The notes beneath the pieces were generated by a model. It worked only from the letters and a program-made list of their open reading frames with translations. It made no database searches and was not told where the DNA came from. Below are positions 1 to 5,351 of a DNA stretch of 7,024 bases, piece by piece (the stretch's first letter is position 1; every line of letters begins with the position of its first letter). The stretch lies in contig JBHIAG010000097.1 of NCBI GenBank assembly GCA_046758465.1, positions 1 through 7,024 on the forward strand, read 5' to 3'. This stretch comes from JBHIAG01 sp046758465 (GTDB lineage Bacteria; Acidobacteriota; Terriglobia; Acidiferrales; 2-02-FULL-67-57). Made by a program: the position numbers and the translations under genes.

Positions 1-51
1 GATGCCCCAGGGTTGAAACGGTTTTTCGCGGCGCTCGCGCACTAGGCCGAA

Positions 52-74
52 ACGCCGCCGCAAGTAGGCGGCGT
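52..74. repeat. 8-bp inverted repeat (hairpin) in the left-edge non-coding stretch
   Basis: ACGCCGCC (52-59) and GGCGGCGT (67-74) form a perfect 8-bp stem with a 7-nt loop. No T-run follows, so it is not a standard intrinsic terminator for a gene entering from the left. The surrounding stretch, 1-130, holds no gene I can support. One plus-strand frame is open from base 1 to a TAG at 43-45 and could be the last 14 codons of a truncated upstream gene, but nothing confirms this. Confidence 0.4.
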
Positions 75-131
75 CGCCCGCACTCGCGCTCCGTTCTGGC
101 GGGCCTGACGAGGTAGGCGGGGTGCAAAACG

Positions 132-137
132 AGGAGG
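132..137 (+). promoter_or_regulatory. Strong ribosome binding site for the 120-residue protein
   Basis: AGGAGG matches the Shine-Dalgarno consensus exactly and sits 7 nt before the ATG at 145. It fixes that start and is the best evidence that this small unknown gene is really translated. Confidence 0.8.
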
Positions 138-144
138 TAGGACG

Positions 145-507
145 ATGGCGAAGGGAAAACCGGATGGACGGAAAGGGACAATTCAGCCGAAGGAGCCGAC
201 TACGCCGCTCGGTCTTGGCATCGACCGCAATGAGATTGAGCTGATTGAGAATCTCATGCGCGTTGCCCAGGGGACAGCGCTGATCTTGTGGGGCGTGTCT
301 AGCTGCCTTCACGAAAACGACAGGGACACTCTTTTCGGCGGGCTGGCCGCTGCGCTGGCCGCCGTATCAGCCCAAGTTGACCTGCATTACTTTGGGGATG
401 TAGGGATCGACATCAGCCAACGCACTGTGCACCCGGAAGACCTAGCCTGCGTCTTCGAGAAGCAGGCGGCCAAGCTAGGGGCGAAGGCCGCCGCCCGGGC
501 CAACTGA
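145..507 (+). CDS. Hypothetical protein, 120 residues, next to the integrase
   Basis: I do not recognise this protein. The gene has a perfect Shine-Dalgarno site and an ATG start. The product begins with a basic, Gly/Pro-rich tail (about residues 1-22). An Ile/Leu-rich acidic stretch follows (about 25-40), then two hydrophobic to amphipathic helical segments (about 41-54 and 64-78) split by a charged turn (CLHENDRDT). It ends in an Ala/Lys-rich tail (about 104-120). There is no signal peptide, and I would not call the hydrophobic segments membrane helices. It lies 147 bp before the recombinase ATG on the same strand, a place where integrated elements often carry excisionases, small regulators or cargo. 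That position is the only hint to function. No helix-turn-helix is obvious by eye. Confidence 0.7.
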   Translation: MAKGKPDGRKGTIQPKEPTTPLGLGIDRNEIELIENLMRVAQGTALILWGVSSCLHENDRDTLFGGLAAALAAVSAQVDLHYFGDVGIDISQRTVHPEDLACVFEKQAAKLGAKAAARAN

Positions 508-528
508 GCCGGGCCTTCAACGGACTAA

Positions 529-547
529 GCGGCTATCGGGTAGCCGC
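529..547. repeat. 7-bp inverted repeat, first of two dyads upstream of the integrase
   Basis: GCGGCTA (529-535) and TAGCCGC (541-547) form a perfect 7-bp stem with a 5-nt loop. It lies 21 bp after the stop of the 120-residue gene. The absence of a T-run argues against simple factor-independent termination. It could slow transcription, or be a protein-binding dyad in the integrase regulatory region. Confidence 0.5.
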
Positions 548-556
548 CTAACTGTC

Positions 557-574
557 AGCCCCGCCGATGGGGCT
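557..574. repeat. 6-bp inverted repeat, second dyad upstream of the integrase
   Basis: AGCCCC (557-562) and GGGGCT (569-574) pair perfectly across a 6-nt loop. This dyad begins 9 bp after the previous one and also ends in a GGCTA motif (571-575). Like its neighbour it is not followed by T residues. Confidence 0.4.
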
Positions 575-606
575 AACACCCTGGCTAGGGCGGGCGTGGG
601 CCGCAC

Positions 607-612
607 TATAAA
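607..612 (+). promoter_or_regulatory. Putative -10 box of the integrase promoter
   Basis: TATAAA lies 43 bp before the integrase ATG in otherwise GC-rich DNA. The surrounding CTATAAACT also occurs at the much clearer tRNA-Lys promoter (6942-6950). No TTGACA-like -35 box stands at 16-18 bp spacing, so the promoter would be weak or need an activator. Transcription would start near 619, just before the palindrome at 622-640. Confidence 0.4.
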
Positions 613-621
613 CTTTAGAGA

Positions 622-640
622 GGTTTGGGAATCCCAAACC
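622..640. promoter_or_regulatory. Perfect 19-bp palindrome, candidate operator or 5' mRNA hairpin
   Basis: GGTTTGGGA (622-630) and TCCCAAACC (632-640) are exact reverse complements around a single central A. The site lies between the putative -10 box and the integrase ribosome binding site, where a repressor or the integrase itself could block expression. As RNA it would give an 8-bp stem with an AAU loop ending 4 nt before the Shine-Dalgarno sequence, so it could also act on mRNA stability or translation. It covers an alternative TTG codon at 625, one reason for not starting the gene there. Confidence 0.55.
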
Positions 641-644
641 GAAG

Positions 645-649
645 GGAGG
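645..649 (+). promoter_or_regulatory. Ribosome binding site that sets the integrase start at 655
   Basis: GGAGG stands 5 nt before the ATG at 655. The in-frame TTG at 625 has no comparable site and sits within the palindrome. The ATG is therefore preferred, giving 417 residues instead of 427. Confidence 0.75.
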
Positions 650-654
650 GAGCT

Positions 655-1908
655 ATGGAGAGCACAGCGACTTTGACCCAGGAGGCCGCCGGCCGCAAGA
701 AACGGCGCGAGCGTGGCAGTGGGCACATCTTCAAACCGAAATATCGGACGAAAGCGGGTGGGTTGCGCGAGAGTCCGCGCTACTGGATTCAGTACTACCG
801 CCACGGTGTCCCTTACCGGGAGAACACCCACTCGGACAAGAAGACCGTCGCCGAGCGGTTGCTGCGCAAGCGGCTTGGGGAGATAGAGGTCGCTCAATTC
901 GCTGGCCCGAAAGTCGAACGGGTACGCTTCGAGGAGATGGCCACCGACCTGAAGACAGACTACAAGAAACAAAGCAACAGGTCACTAAACCGCCTTGAGC
1001 GAAGCCTGGCGTACCTGTGGAAATTCTTTGCTGGGAAAAAGATGGTGGACATCGGCAGCGACCTTGTCAACCGGTACATCGCTCTCCGTCAGAAAAACTC
1101 AGAAGAGAAAGACGCCTGCGAGGGGTTGTCGACAGGAGCCAGCAACGCGACCGTCAACCGCGAACTGGCTGCCTTCAAGAGAATGTTTTATCTAGGGGTA
1201 GAGCAAGAGCCTCCGAAACTGCTTCGAGTACCTAAGATTTTCGAGATGCTACCCGAATCAGATGCTAGAGAAGGATACCTAGCTGCCGAGCAGTATCGTC
1301 GGTTGCTCCACGAACTGCCCGGCCATCTGCGGCCTTTTGTCGCGACGCTGTATCTGACTGGAATGCGTCTCCGCGAGACTCTCGGACTCCGCTGGAGCGA
1401 GGTAGACTGGCTGAATCGCAGGATTCATCTACCCGGCAGGAGGACGAAAAACAAACAGGGGAAGACCCTCAAGATTGGCGATGAACTCTACCAATGGCTC
1501 GACATGCAGCGTCAGGTTCATGACGCGAAGCACGCTGACTGTGAATGGGTTTTCTTTGGAAAAACCGGCAAGCAAATAAGAAGCCCTTACGGGGCCTTTC
1601 GGTCTGCGTGCAGACGGGCCGGAATCCTTGTCGTGGACAATGGGGAGAAGCGCCTGCCGATTTTCCACGACTTCCGACGCACGTTCGCCACGGACATGAG
1701 GCGGGCTGGCGTGTCGCAAGACGTAATCATGGAGATGGGCGGCTGGAGGACTGCCAAGGTCTTCGAACGGTATAGCATCAAAAACGAGTCTGATCAAGAA
1801 GACGCACTCCGGCGGCGCCGCAATGCCCTCGTCGAAGCCGAGAATAGACAAAGTACAGACAAAGTGGAGCCTGGGCGGGAACGCGCAAAAGGGCTAACTA
1901 TTGTATAA
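655..1908 (+). CDS. Tyrosine recombinase / phage-type site-specific integrase
   Basis: It cuts and rejoins DNA at attachment sites to integrate or excise a mobile element. In 417-residue numbering, the N-terminal part (about 15-80) has the GSG..F....W.I.YY..G..Y.E.T pattern of arm-binding domains. About 85-195 fits the helical core-binding (SAM-like) domain, and about 205-385 is the catalytic domain. All catalytic positions are visible: R238 (TGMRLRE), likely K265 (RTKNK), H338 and R341 (HDFRRT), W364 (GGWRT) and nucleophile Y373 (ERYS). Trp replaces the usual second His, as in Cre. A charged tail of about 40 residues follows the tyrosine. The length is normal and there is no frameshift, so the enzyme should be active. 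The stop TAA (1906-1908) lies inside a TATAAT box, 8 bp before tRNA-Leu, which marks this as the probable right end of an element. The target site and element type cannot be read from the sequence alone. Confidence 0.95.
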   Translation: MESTATLTQEAAGRKKRRERGSGHIFKPKYRTKAGGLRESPRYWIQYYRHGVPYRENTHSDKKTVAERLLRKRLGEIEVAQFAGPKVERVRFEEMATDLKTDYKKQSNRSLNRLERSLAYLWKFFAGKKMVDIGSDLVNRYIALRQKNSEEKDACEGLSTGASNATVNRELAAFKRMFYLGVEQEPPKLLRVPKIFEMLPESDAREGYLAAEQYRRLLHELPGHLRPFVATLYLTGMRLRETLGLRWSEVDWLNRRIHLPGRRTKNKQGKTLKIGDELYQWLDMQRQVHDAKHADCEWVFFGKTGKQIRSPYGAFRSACRRAGILVVDNGEKRLPIFHDFRRTFATDMRRAGVSQDVIMEMGGWRTAKVFERYSIKNESDQEDALRRRRNALVEAENRQSTDKVEPGRERAKGLTIV

Positions 1909-1909
1909 T
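1904..1909 (+). promoter_or_regulatory. -10 box of the tRNA-Leu promoter, overlapping the integrase stop
   Basis: TATAAT is a perfect sigma70 -10 hexamer and ends 7 bp before the first base of tRNA-Leu, so transcription would begin at or next to the mature 5' end. It shares bases with the last Val codon and TAA stop of the integrase gene. No good -35 hexamer is visible at 16-18 bp spacing. The tRNA may also be read through from the integrase transcript. Confidence 0.55.
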
Positions 1910-1916
1910 CAAGCGG

Positions 1917-2003
1917 GCGGAAGTGGCGGAATTGGCAGACGCACGGGACTTAGGATCCCGTGGCCGCAAGGCCGTGTGGGTTCGACTCCCACCTTCCGCA
2001 CCA
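1917..2003 (+). tRNA. tRNA-Leu, anticodon UAG (reads CUA and related codons)
   Basis: This is a complete class II tRNA of 87 nt. The acceptor stem is GCGGAAG (1917-1923) with CTTCCGC (1993-1999), discriminator A at 2000 and CCA encoded at 2001-2003. The D-stem is GCG/CGC (1926-1928, 1940-1942). The anticodon stem is CGGGA/TCCCG (1944-1948, 1956-1960) with loop CTTAGGA and anticodon TAG at 1951-1953. The long variable arm GGCC-GCAA-GGCC (1962-1973) is typical of Leu. The T-arm is GTGGG/CCCAC with loop TTCGACT. All stems pair, so it should be functional. Its 5' end is 8 bp from the integrase stop codon. Confidence 0.97.
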
Positions 2004-2022
2004 ATCCCGCCTACGGCGGGAT
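2004..2022. terminator. Hairpin after tRNA-Leu, possible two-way terminator
   Basis: ATCCCGCC (2004-2011) and GGCGGGAT (2015-2022) form a perfect 8-bp stem with a TAC loop directly after the encoded CCA. It lies between tRNA-Leu and the converging MFS gene, where a shared terminator is expected. There is no adjacent T-run on either strand; the nearest plus-strand TTTT is at 2050-2053. It may instead guide 3' processing of the tRNA. Confidence 0.4.
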
Positions 2023-2087
2023 GAGCTGAGTGAGCGCGCGTCGAAGGACTTTTCCCCGCACTGGTCTCCTGGTTAGCGTTGCGATCG

Positions 2088-3359
2088 CTAGGCGAGCACT
2101 TTGCCTTTGGTTTCAGGCAGCAGGGCTGCCAGGGCTGCGGCCAGCAGGAACGCCCCCGAAGTAATGATAAACGCAAAGCCTAGCCCGTAGCGCAGCGCCA
2201 GCGCGCCCACCAGTATGGGTGCTGCTGCACTCACCGCCCGGCCGAAGTTGTAGCTCAGCCCCATGGCCGTTCCACGAATCTCGGTGGGAAAGAGTTCGCT
2301 TGCAATCGCCCCGAACCCGCTGAAGTAGCCGGTGCCGAAAAACGCCACCAGTGTCCCCAGCACTAGGAGTGCTCTTGCTCCGGTCACCGAGCCAAATACC
2401 GGCACCAGGATGGCCGCTGCGACCAGGTAGCCGATGTAGGCCTTCTTACGTCCGGCGGTGTCGGCGAAGTAGCCGAACAGTATGTAGCCGAGCCACTTTC
2501 CCACACCCATCAGCACCAGCCACAGTGTCGTTTGAAACAACCCCAGCCCGCGCCCGCCTTGCGCGACCGGCAGGACCAGGTAAGCTGGTATCCACGTGAA
2601 CAGCCCCCAGTAGCCGAACAGCGTTGCTGTGTTCATCAGCGTGGCGATGAGGCCGTACCAGCGGATGTCGGCTTGCCACAGCCGCGCGAGCGGCACGCGC
2701 GCTGGCTCAGCGCGAGCGCGCCAGATTTTGGGCTCGGCCACCCCACGGCGAATCCAGAAGACAATCAGTGCCGGCAGCACGCCGACAAAGAACACCGCGC
2801 GCCAGGCCGGCAACTCGATCCCTCTGCCAAGCGCAATCGTTCCCAGGCCCAGCAAGGCTCCGGCCACCAGTGCCGCTAGGCCTTCGCCGATGGCCCAACT
2901 TGATTGCATCAATGCCAAGGCCTTGCCGCGGTGCTCGGGCCGCCAAGTCTCGGCCACCAGCGTCGCCCCGGTCGTCCACTCGCCGCCCATCCCAAGGCCG
3001 AGCAGGAAGCGGAAAGCGCCGAGCTGCACAATCGTCTGCGCCAGCCCGCAGGCACCGCTGGCAAGCGAATAGACCAGGATGCTGACCATCAGGGCCCGTG
3101 TCCGCCCGACGCGGTCGGCGAAGAAGCCGAACAGCGCGCCGCCGGCCGCCGATGCCACCAGGGTCAGCGAGTTCAGTAATCCTGCCGTGTCCTTCTCCAT
3201 GCCGAAGTGCTCCATCAGGTGGGCCAGCACCATCGCATAGAGCATCACGTCGAAGGAGTCGAGCAGCCAGCCGAGCCCGCCTGCCAGCAGCGCTTTGCGC
3301 TCATCGGCTGAGGCCGTCGTCAGCCAGGCCAGCGGATGCCTTGGGGAAGAAGCAGCCAT
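2088..3359 (-). CDS. Major facilitator superfamily transporter, 12 TM helices expected
   Basis: This is an inner-membrane secondary transporter, probably a proton symporter. The 423-residue length fits a 12-helix MFS protein. Visible signatures are D35 in helix 1 (GWLLDSFDVMLY), motif A in the first half (GFFADRVGRTR, 78-88), its weaker copy in the second half (GYFADTAGRKK, 296-306), R117 with GLGMGGEW (121-128), AETWRPEHRG (136-145), ELFPTEIRGTAMG (355-367) and a final PETKG (415-419). The DSFD signature in helix 1, GMGGEW and the paired PEHRG/PTEIRG loops place it near the carboxylate carriers (aromatic acid, sialate or lactate type). The substrate cannot be named. The DUF547 gene ends 80 bp upstream on the same strand, so co-transcription is possible. 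No good ribosome binding site precedes the ATG. Confidence 0.9.
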   Translation of the reverse strand: MAASSPRHPLAWLTTASADERKALLAGGLGWLLDSFDVMLYAMVLAHLMEHFGMEKDTAGLLNSLTLVASAAGGALFGFFADRVGRTRALMVSILVYSLASGACGLAQTIVQLGAFRFLLGLGMGGEWTTGATLVAETWRPEHRGKALALMQSSWAIGEGLAALVAGALLGLGTIALGRGIELPAWRAVFFVGVLPALIVFWIRRGVAEPKIWRARAEPARVPLARLWQADIRWYGLIATLMNTATLFGYWGLFTWIPAYLVLPVAQGGRGLGLFQTTLWLVLMGVGKWLGYILFGYFADTAGRKKAYIGYLVAAAILVPVFGSVTGARALLVLGTLVAFFGTGYFSGFGAIASELFPTEIRGTAMGLSYNFGRAVSAAAPILVGALALRYGLGFAFIITSGAFLLAAALAALLPETKGKVLA

Positions 3360-3439
3360 TGGTAGAGCGACTTATACTTGATGTGAGGCTTGCAGGACAG
3401 CTAGAAAAGCCGCGGGAAGGGAAGGAGGCGGGCTGGCTG

Positions 3440-4273
3440 CTAGTTCGGTGGCGTCGGGGCGTCGTTGAGCGACCAGTCGTAGTTGAGAAATTTAACGCGC
3501 GGATGCTCGGCACGAATGCGCTCGGCGATCTCTGCGGGCAAATACAAGAGCACGTAGTCCACGACGGTTGTCTGCGTGCGCCCGCTCTGCCGCAGGAAGC
3601 TGACGAAGTCGTCCTGGTACCAGTCGAAGATTTTCGAGAGAAGGAGCACGTCGCCACGCAACCGAACGTTGCGTTCATCTTGGATAAAAGCCCGCGCAAC
3701 TTCCTCGAGCTGGGCCTCGAGCGTCTCCGGCAGGAAGGGCTTCGGGACGAGCGGCGGGCAGCTTGTGGACGCGCAGTTAATCGCGAAATGGATCCGTGGG
3801 TCAGGGAATCGCTTACGCAGGATTTGATGCTCGATGTGGTCCAGGCTCAGGCGTTTCCCGCCGGCGACGTGCCGCGCACGCTTGAAAAACAACAGGCCAA
3901 AACCATAGCGGATGTCGAGGGGTCCTTTGACCGGATAGGACTTGACCACGCTGCGCAACACAAACGCATTGTAGGCGTTGATCCAATAGGCGCGTTGTGC
4001 GGCGGTTTCGGGGAAGAGGCCGGGGCGATTGTCCGGGCTGATCGCCGCCAGTTGCGCGATGAAAGCCTCCAGGTCAGTCCGGTCGGTTTTCAGGGCCGCG
4101 TAGCGCACCTGTCCCTGTGACGTGACGTACTTCTCGAGCACGTGCGCGTACGCGCCGTATTCAAAGTGCTCTGTCGTTTGACCGGCGGCTGCTGGCGCCA
4201 GCAGGCAGAAAACGCTTGCCCCCAGAGCCACCGTGCGCAAAAAGCGCTTGACAAAGCTCCACCCCGATGCCAT
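3440..4273 (-). CDS. Exported DUF547 domain protein
   Basis: The 277-residue product starts with a classic signal peptide: basic n-region (VKRFLR), hydrophobic core (about 14-27) and an APAAAG cleavage region near residues 30-31. It should be exported to the periplasm or beyond. The mature part carries DUF547 hallmarks: YWINAYNAF (96-104), HFAINCASTSCPPL (162-175) with two cysteines, SKIFDWYQDDF (213-223), and a C-terminal NYDW (264-267). The family is widespread in Gram-negative bacteria; its biochemical function is not established. The frame stays open upstream to 4456, but that would overlap the divergent phosphoesterase gene by over 100 bp and bury the signal peptide, so the ATG at 4273 is chosen. 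The ribosome binding site there is weak. The MFS gene follows after 80 bp. Confidence 0.88.
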   Translation of the reverse strand: MASGWSFVKRFLRTVALGASVFCLLAPAAAGQTTEHFEYGAYAHVLEKYVTSQGQVRYAALKTDRTDLEAFIAQLAAISPDNRPGLFPETAAQRAYWINAYNAFVLRSVVKSYPVKGPLDIRYGFGLLFFKRARHVAGGKRLSLDHIEHQILRKRFPDPRIHFAINCASTSCPPLVPKPFLPETLEAQLEEVARAFIQDERNVRLRGDVLLLSKIFDWYQDDFVSFLRQSGRTQTTVVDYVLLYLPAEIAERIRAEHPRVKFLNYDWSLNDAPTPPN

Positions 4274-4298
4274 CTCTAAGGACTTTTTGGGCGCGCGT

Positions 4299-4304
4299 GG
4301 AGGT
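4299..4304 (+). promoter_or_regulatory. Shine-Dalgarno-like GGAGGT poorly placed for the phosphoesterase ATG
   Basis: GGAGGT lies 26 nt before the ATG at 4331, too far for normal initiation there. It stands 4 nt before a GTG at 4309 that opens a 15-codon reading frame in another frame, closing at TAA 4354-4356 and overlapping the start of the phosphoesterase gene. It may serve a leader peptide with translational coupling, or be chance in purine-rich DNA. Confidence 0.25.
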
Positions 4305-4330
4305 AGCTGTGCGTCCCGGAAAAACTCTGG

Positions 4331-5284
4331 ATGAAAATTCGTCTCTGCTACCATAACCGTTGCTTCGATGGTACCGCCTCGGCCACTGTCTTCCAGCGCT
4401 TCTACCAGGAGCGGATTCGACCTGAGGGCCAGTTTAGCTACCGCGGCCTGACGCACCGTGCCACTCCTCCATTTGATGCAGATCTCTTCGACGGGGATGA
4501 GAATGTCATCGTCGATTTCAAATATTCCAGTTCGCCCCGCCTAACCTGGTGGTTTGACCACCACCAGAGCGCTTTCCTCACACCAGAAGATGCCGAGCAC
4601 TTCCGCCGGGACACCAGCGGGCGCAAATTCTACGACCCTGGTTACAAGTCATGTACGAAATTCTTGGCCAGCGTCGCCCGGGACCGGTTCGGCTTCGATC
4701 CCCACCCCCTGGCCGAGCTCATCAAGTGGGCCGACATCATCGACGGGGCCCAATACGCCAGCGCGGAAGTTCCGGTCAAAATGGAAGCTCCGGCCCTGCA
4801 GATTGCCCTGGTGCTGGAAGCGGGTCCCGACGATGATTTCAGTGCACGCTTGATCCAGCAATTTGCCACGCGCTCCCTGGCGGAGATCGCCCACGAGCCT
4901 GAGATTGCCGACCAGTTCCCCCACCTCTTTCGCCACCACCAGGAGTCGATCGCGCTCATCGAAAAACAGGCAGAGTACACTGGGGGCGTCGTCTACTATG
5001 ATCTCATTGCCCACGACATCGAGGGCTACAGCAAGTTCATCCCCTATTGTCTGTTTCCCGATTCTGCCTACAGCGTTGGCCTGAGCCGCTCGCCCGAGCG
5101 GGTCAAAATCGCCGTCGGGTCGAACCCCTGGAATAAAGCGGCCAAGAGTAAAAACCTAGCCAGCATCTGTGAGCGCTACGGTGGCGGCGGCCATCCCCGG
5201 GTGGCTGCCATCTCCTTCGAGCCCACCCAGGCCGAGACCGCCCGCACAGTGGCGCGCGCAATCGCGGAAGAGCTCCACCGCTAG
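4331..5284 (+). CDS. DHH/DHHA1 family phosphoesterase
   Basis: This is a probable cytoplasmic metal-dependent phosphoesterase (317 residues), in the family of NrnA/NrnB-type nano-RNases, RecJ and related phosphatases. Motifs in order: H8 and D13 (YHNRCFDG), D62 (VIVDFKYS), the family motif D76-H77-H78 (WWFDHHQSAF), and WADIIDGA (133-140), whose Asp residues are metal-ligand candidates. The C-terminal DHHA1 substrate-binding domain includes NPWN (265-268) and GGGGHPRVAA (284-293). The likely substrate is a short oligonucleotide or a nucleotide phosphoester, but the exact substrate is unknown. It lacks a signal peptide. It is divergent from the DUF547 gene, with 57 bp between the starts, and converges on the phosphatase-superfamily gene at 5352. 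The ATG at 4331 fits the family's usual N-terminus beginning just before YH..CFDG, though its ribosome binding site is poor. Confidence 0.92.
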   Translation: MKIRLCYHNRCFDGTASATVFQRFYQERIRPEGQFSYRGLTHRATPPFDADLFDGDENVIVDFKYSSSPRLTWWFDHHQSAFLTPEDAEHFRRDTSGRKFYDPGYKSCTKFLASVARDRFGFDPHPLAELIKWADIIDGAQYASAEVPVKMEAPALQIALVLEAGPDDDFSARLIQQFATRSLAEIAHEPEIADQFPHLFRHHQESIALIEKQAEYTGGVVYYDLIAHDIEGYSKFIPYCLFPDSAYSVGLSRSPERVKIAVGSNPWNKAAKSKNLASICERYGGGGHPRVAAISFEPTQAETARTVARAIAEELHR

Positions 5285-5351
5285 CCACCGAAAAGCGAAA
5301 CCAGGACAAGGGGAATGCGGCTGGGGTCTCTGTTGATGGCTCTCTTTCTGC

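Noticed and set aside
625..654. TTG start adding ten residues to the integrase
   Set aside because: The codon lies inside the palindrome and lacks a ribosome binding site, whereas the ATG at 655 has GGAGG at good spacing.
1916..1936. Tandem GGCGGAAGTGGC / GGCGGAATTGGC at the tRNA-Leu 5' end, as a possible recombination repeat
   Set aside because: This near-repeat is normal in bacterial tRNA-Leu genes (acceptor strand and D-arm).
2044..2053. AAGGACTTTT shared with 4278-4287
   Set aside because: A repeated 10-mer is expected by chance in 7 kb, and the two contexts (after the MFS gene and before the DUF547 gene) have nothing in common.
2081..2088. GCGATCGC octamer, as in cyanobacterial HIP1 repeats
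   Set aside because: A single copy was noticed by eye; HIP1-bearing genomes would be expected to show several in 7 kb.
3098..4120. Long plus-strand open frame (340 codons) opposite the MFS and DUF547 genes
   Set aside because: It spans two well-supported genes on the other strand, its product is low-complexity and Arg/Pro/Ala-rich, and it matches no family. It is an antisense effect of high GC content.
4248..4253. TTGACA as a -35 box for the phosphoesterase gene
   Set aside because: No -10-like hexamer follows at 16-18 bp, so it is probably just coding sequence of the DUF547 signal peptide region.
4274..4456. N-terminal extension of the DUF547 protein to an ATG at 4456
   Set aside because: It would overlap the divergent phosphoesterase gene and place a signal peptide in the middle of the protein.
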